Assembly (NCBI RefSeq): GCF_009901565.1
Contig: NZ_WXEW01000009.1
Location: 372,001-436,000 of the forward strand
DNA: 64,000 nucleotides
Source of the DNA: Herbidospora solisilvae
GTDB lineage: Bacteria > Actinomycetota > Actinomycetes > Streptosporangiales > Streptosporangiaceae
Direction: 5' to 3'
The translations under genes and the position numbers were made by a program. The notes beneath the pieces were generated by a model, which saw nothing but the letters and a program-made list of their open reading frames with translations, did not search any database and was not told the DNA's origin. Of this stretch, positions 63,948 through 64,000 are shown piece after piece (position 1 is the first letter of the stretch; each line of letters opens with the position of its first letter).

Positions 63948-64000
63948 CTACCGCGGCTCGCCTGCCACCACCTGTGCACCACCCATCAGATGTTCAGCGA

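Overview
The window is high-GC DNA with GTG/TTG starts, LAL and MocR regulators, several P450s, and a DosR/DevR-type dormancy regulon. This points to a filamentous actinomycete, probably of the Streptosporangiales (Nonomuraea/Actinomadura-like). The placement is inferred from gene content and has not been tested.

Region 1 (about 1-20 kb) looks like a degraded secondary-metabolism or secretion region. It holds four intact cytochrome P450s, one P450 with a large internal deletion, a [3Fe-4S] ferredoxin, a SnoaL-like protein, two MocR regulators that lack the PLP lysine, a LAL regulator, an AraC regulator and small secreted proteins. Relics lie between them: two frameshifted secreted paralogues, a nitroreductase, a quinone oxidoreductase, an MFS transporter and a tyrosine recombinase.

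Region 2 (about 20-58.5 kb) is the striking part: a compact hypoxia, dormancy and fermentation island built around a DevR/DevS pair. Its enzymes are cytochrome bd, phosphoketolase, GAPDH, pyruvate formate-lyase with its activase, AdhE, a zinc alcohol dehydrogenase, an acetate-CoA ligase (ADP-forming)/GNAT fusion and pyruvate phosphate dikinase. Its stress genes are an HspX-like chaperone, four tandem-domain universal stress proteins, CBS and CBS-BON proteins, Acg-like nitroreductases, a CtpF-like P-type ATPase, a DoxX protein, a flavodoxin, an Rv1733c-like protein and a deazaflavin-type nitroreductase fused to a membrane domain. I found DevR-like palindromes (GGGAC-N4-GTCCC) in front of nine transcription units. 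Nearly all are paired with a second, weaker site whose centre is 22 bp away (23 bp in two cases). The proposed flow runs from sugar phosphates through phosphoketolase and GAPDH to pyruvate. PFL then makes acetyl-CoA and formate, AdhE/ADH make ethanol to recycle NADH, and the ADP-forming ligase makes acetate plus ATP. PPDK links the PEP, pyruvate and PPi pools, and cytochrome bd consumes residual oxygen.

Region 3 (about 55.3-64 kb) begins with decayed copies of genes present at 20-26 kb: PNPOx, the CBS-Acg fusion, and a USP fragment joined to a SulP fragment. Intact CBS and USP genes follow, then a small-ORF/arsR/sulP operon with a candidate operator, an IS5-family insertion whose transposase needs a frameshift, and an unrecognised membrane protein.
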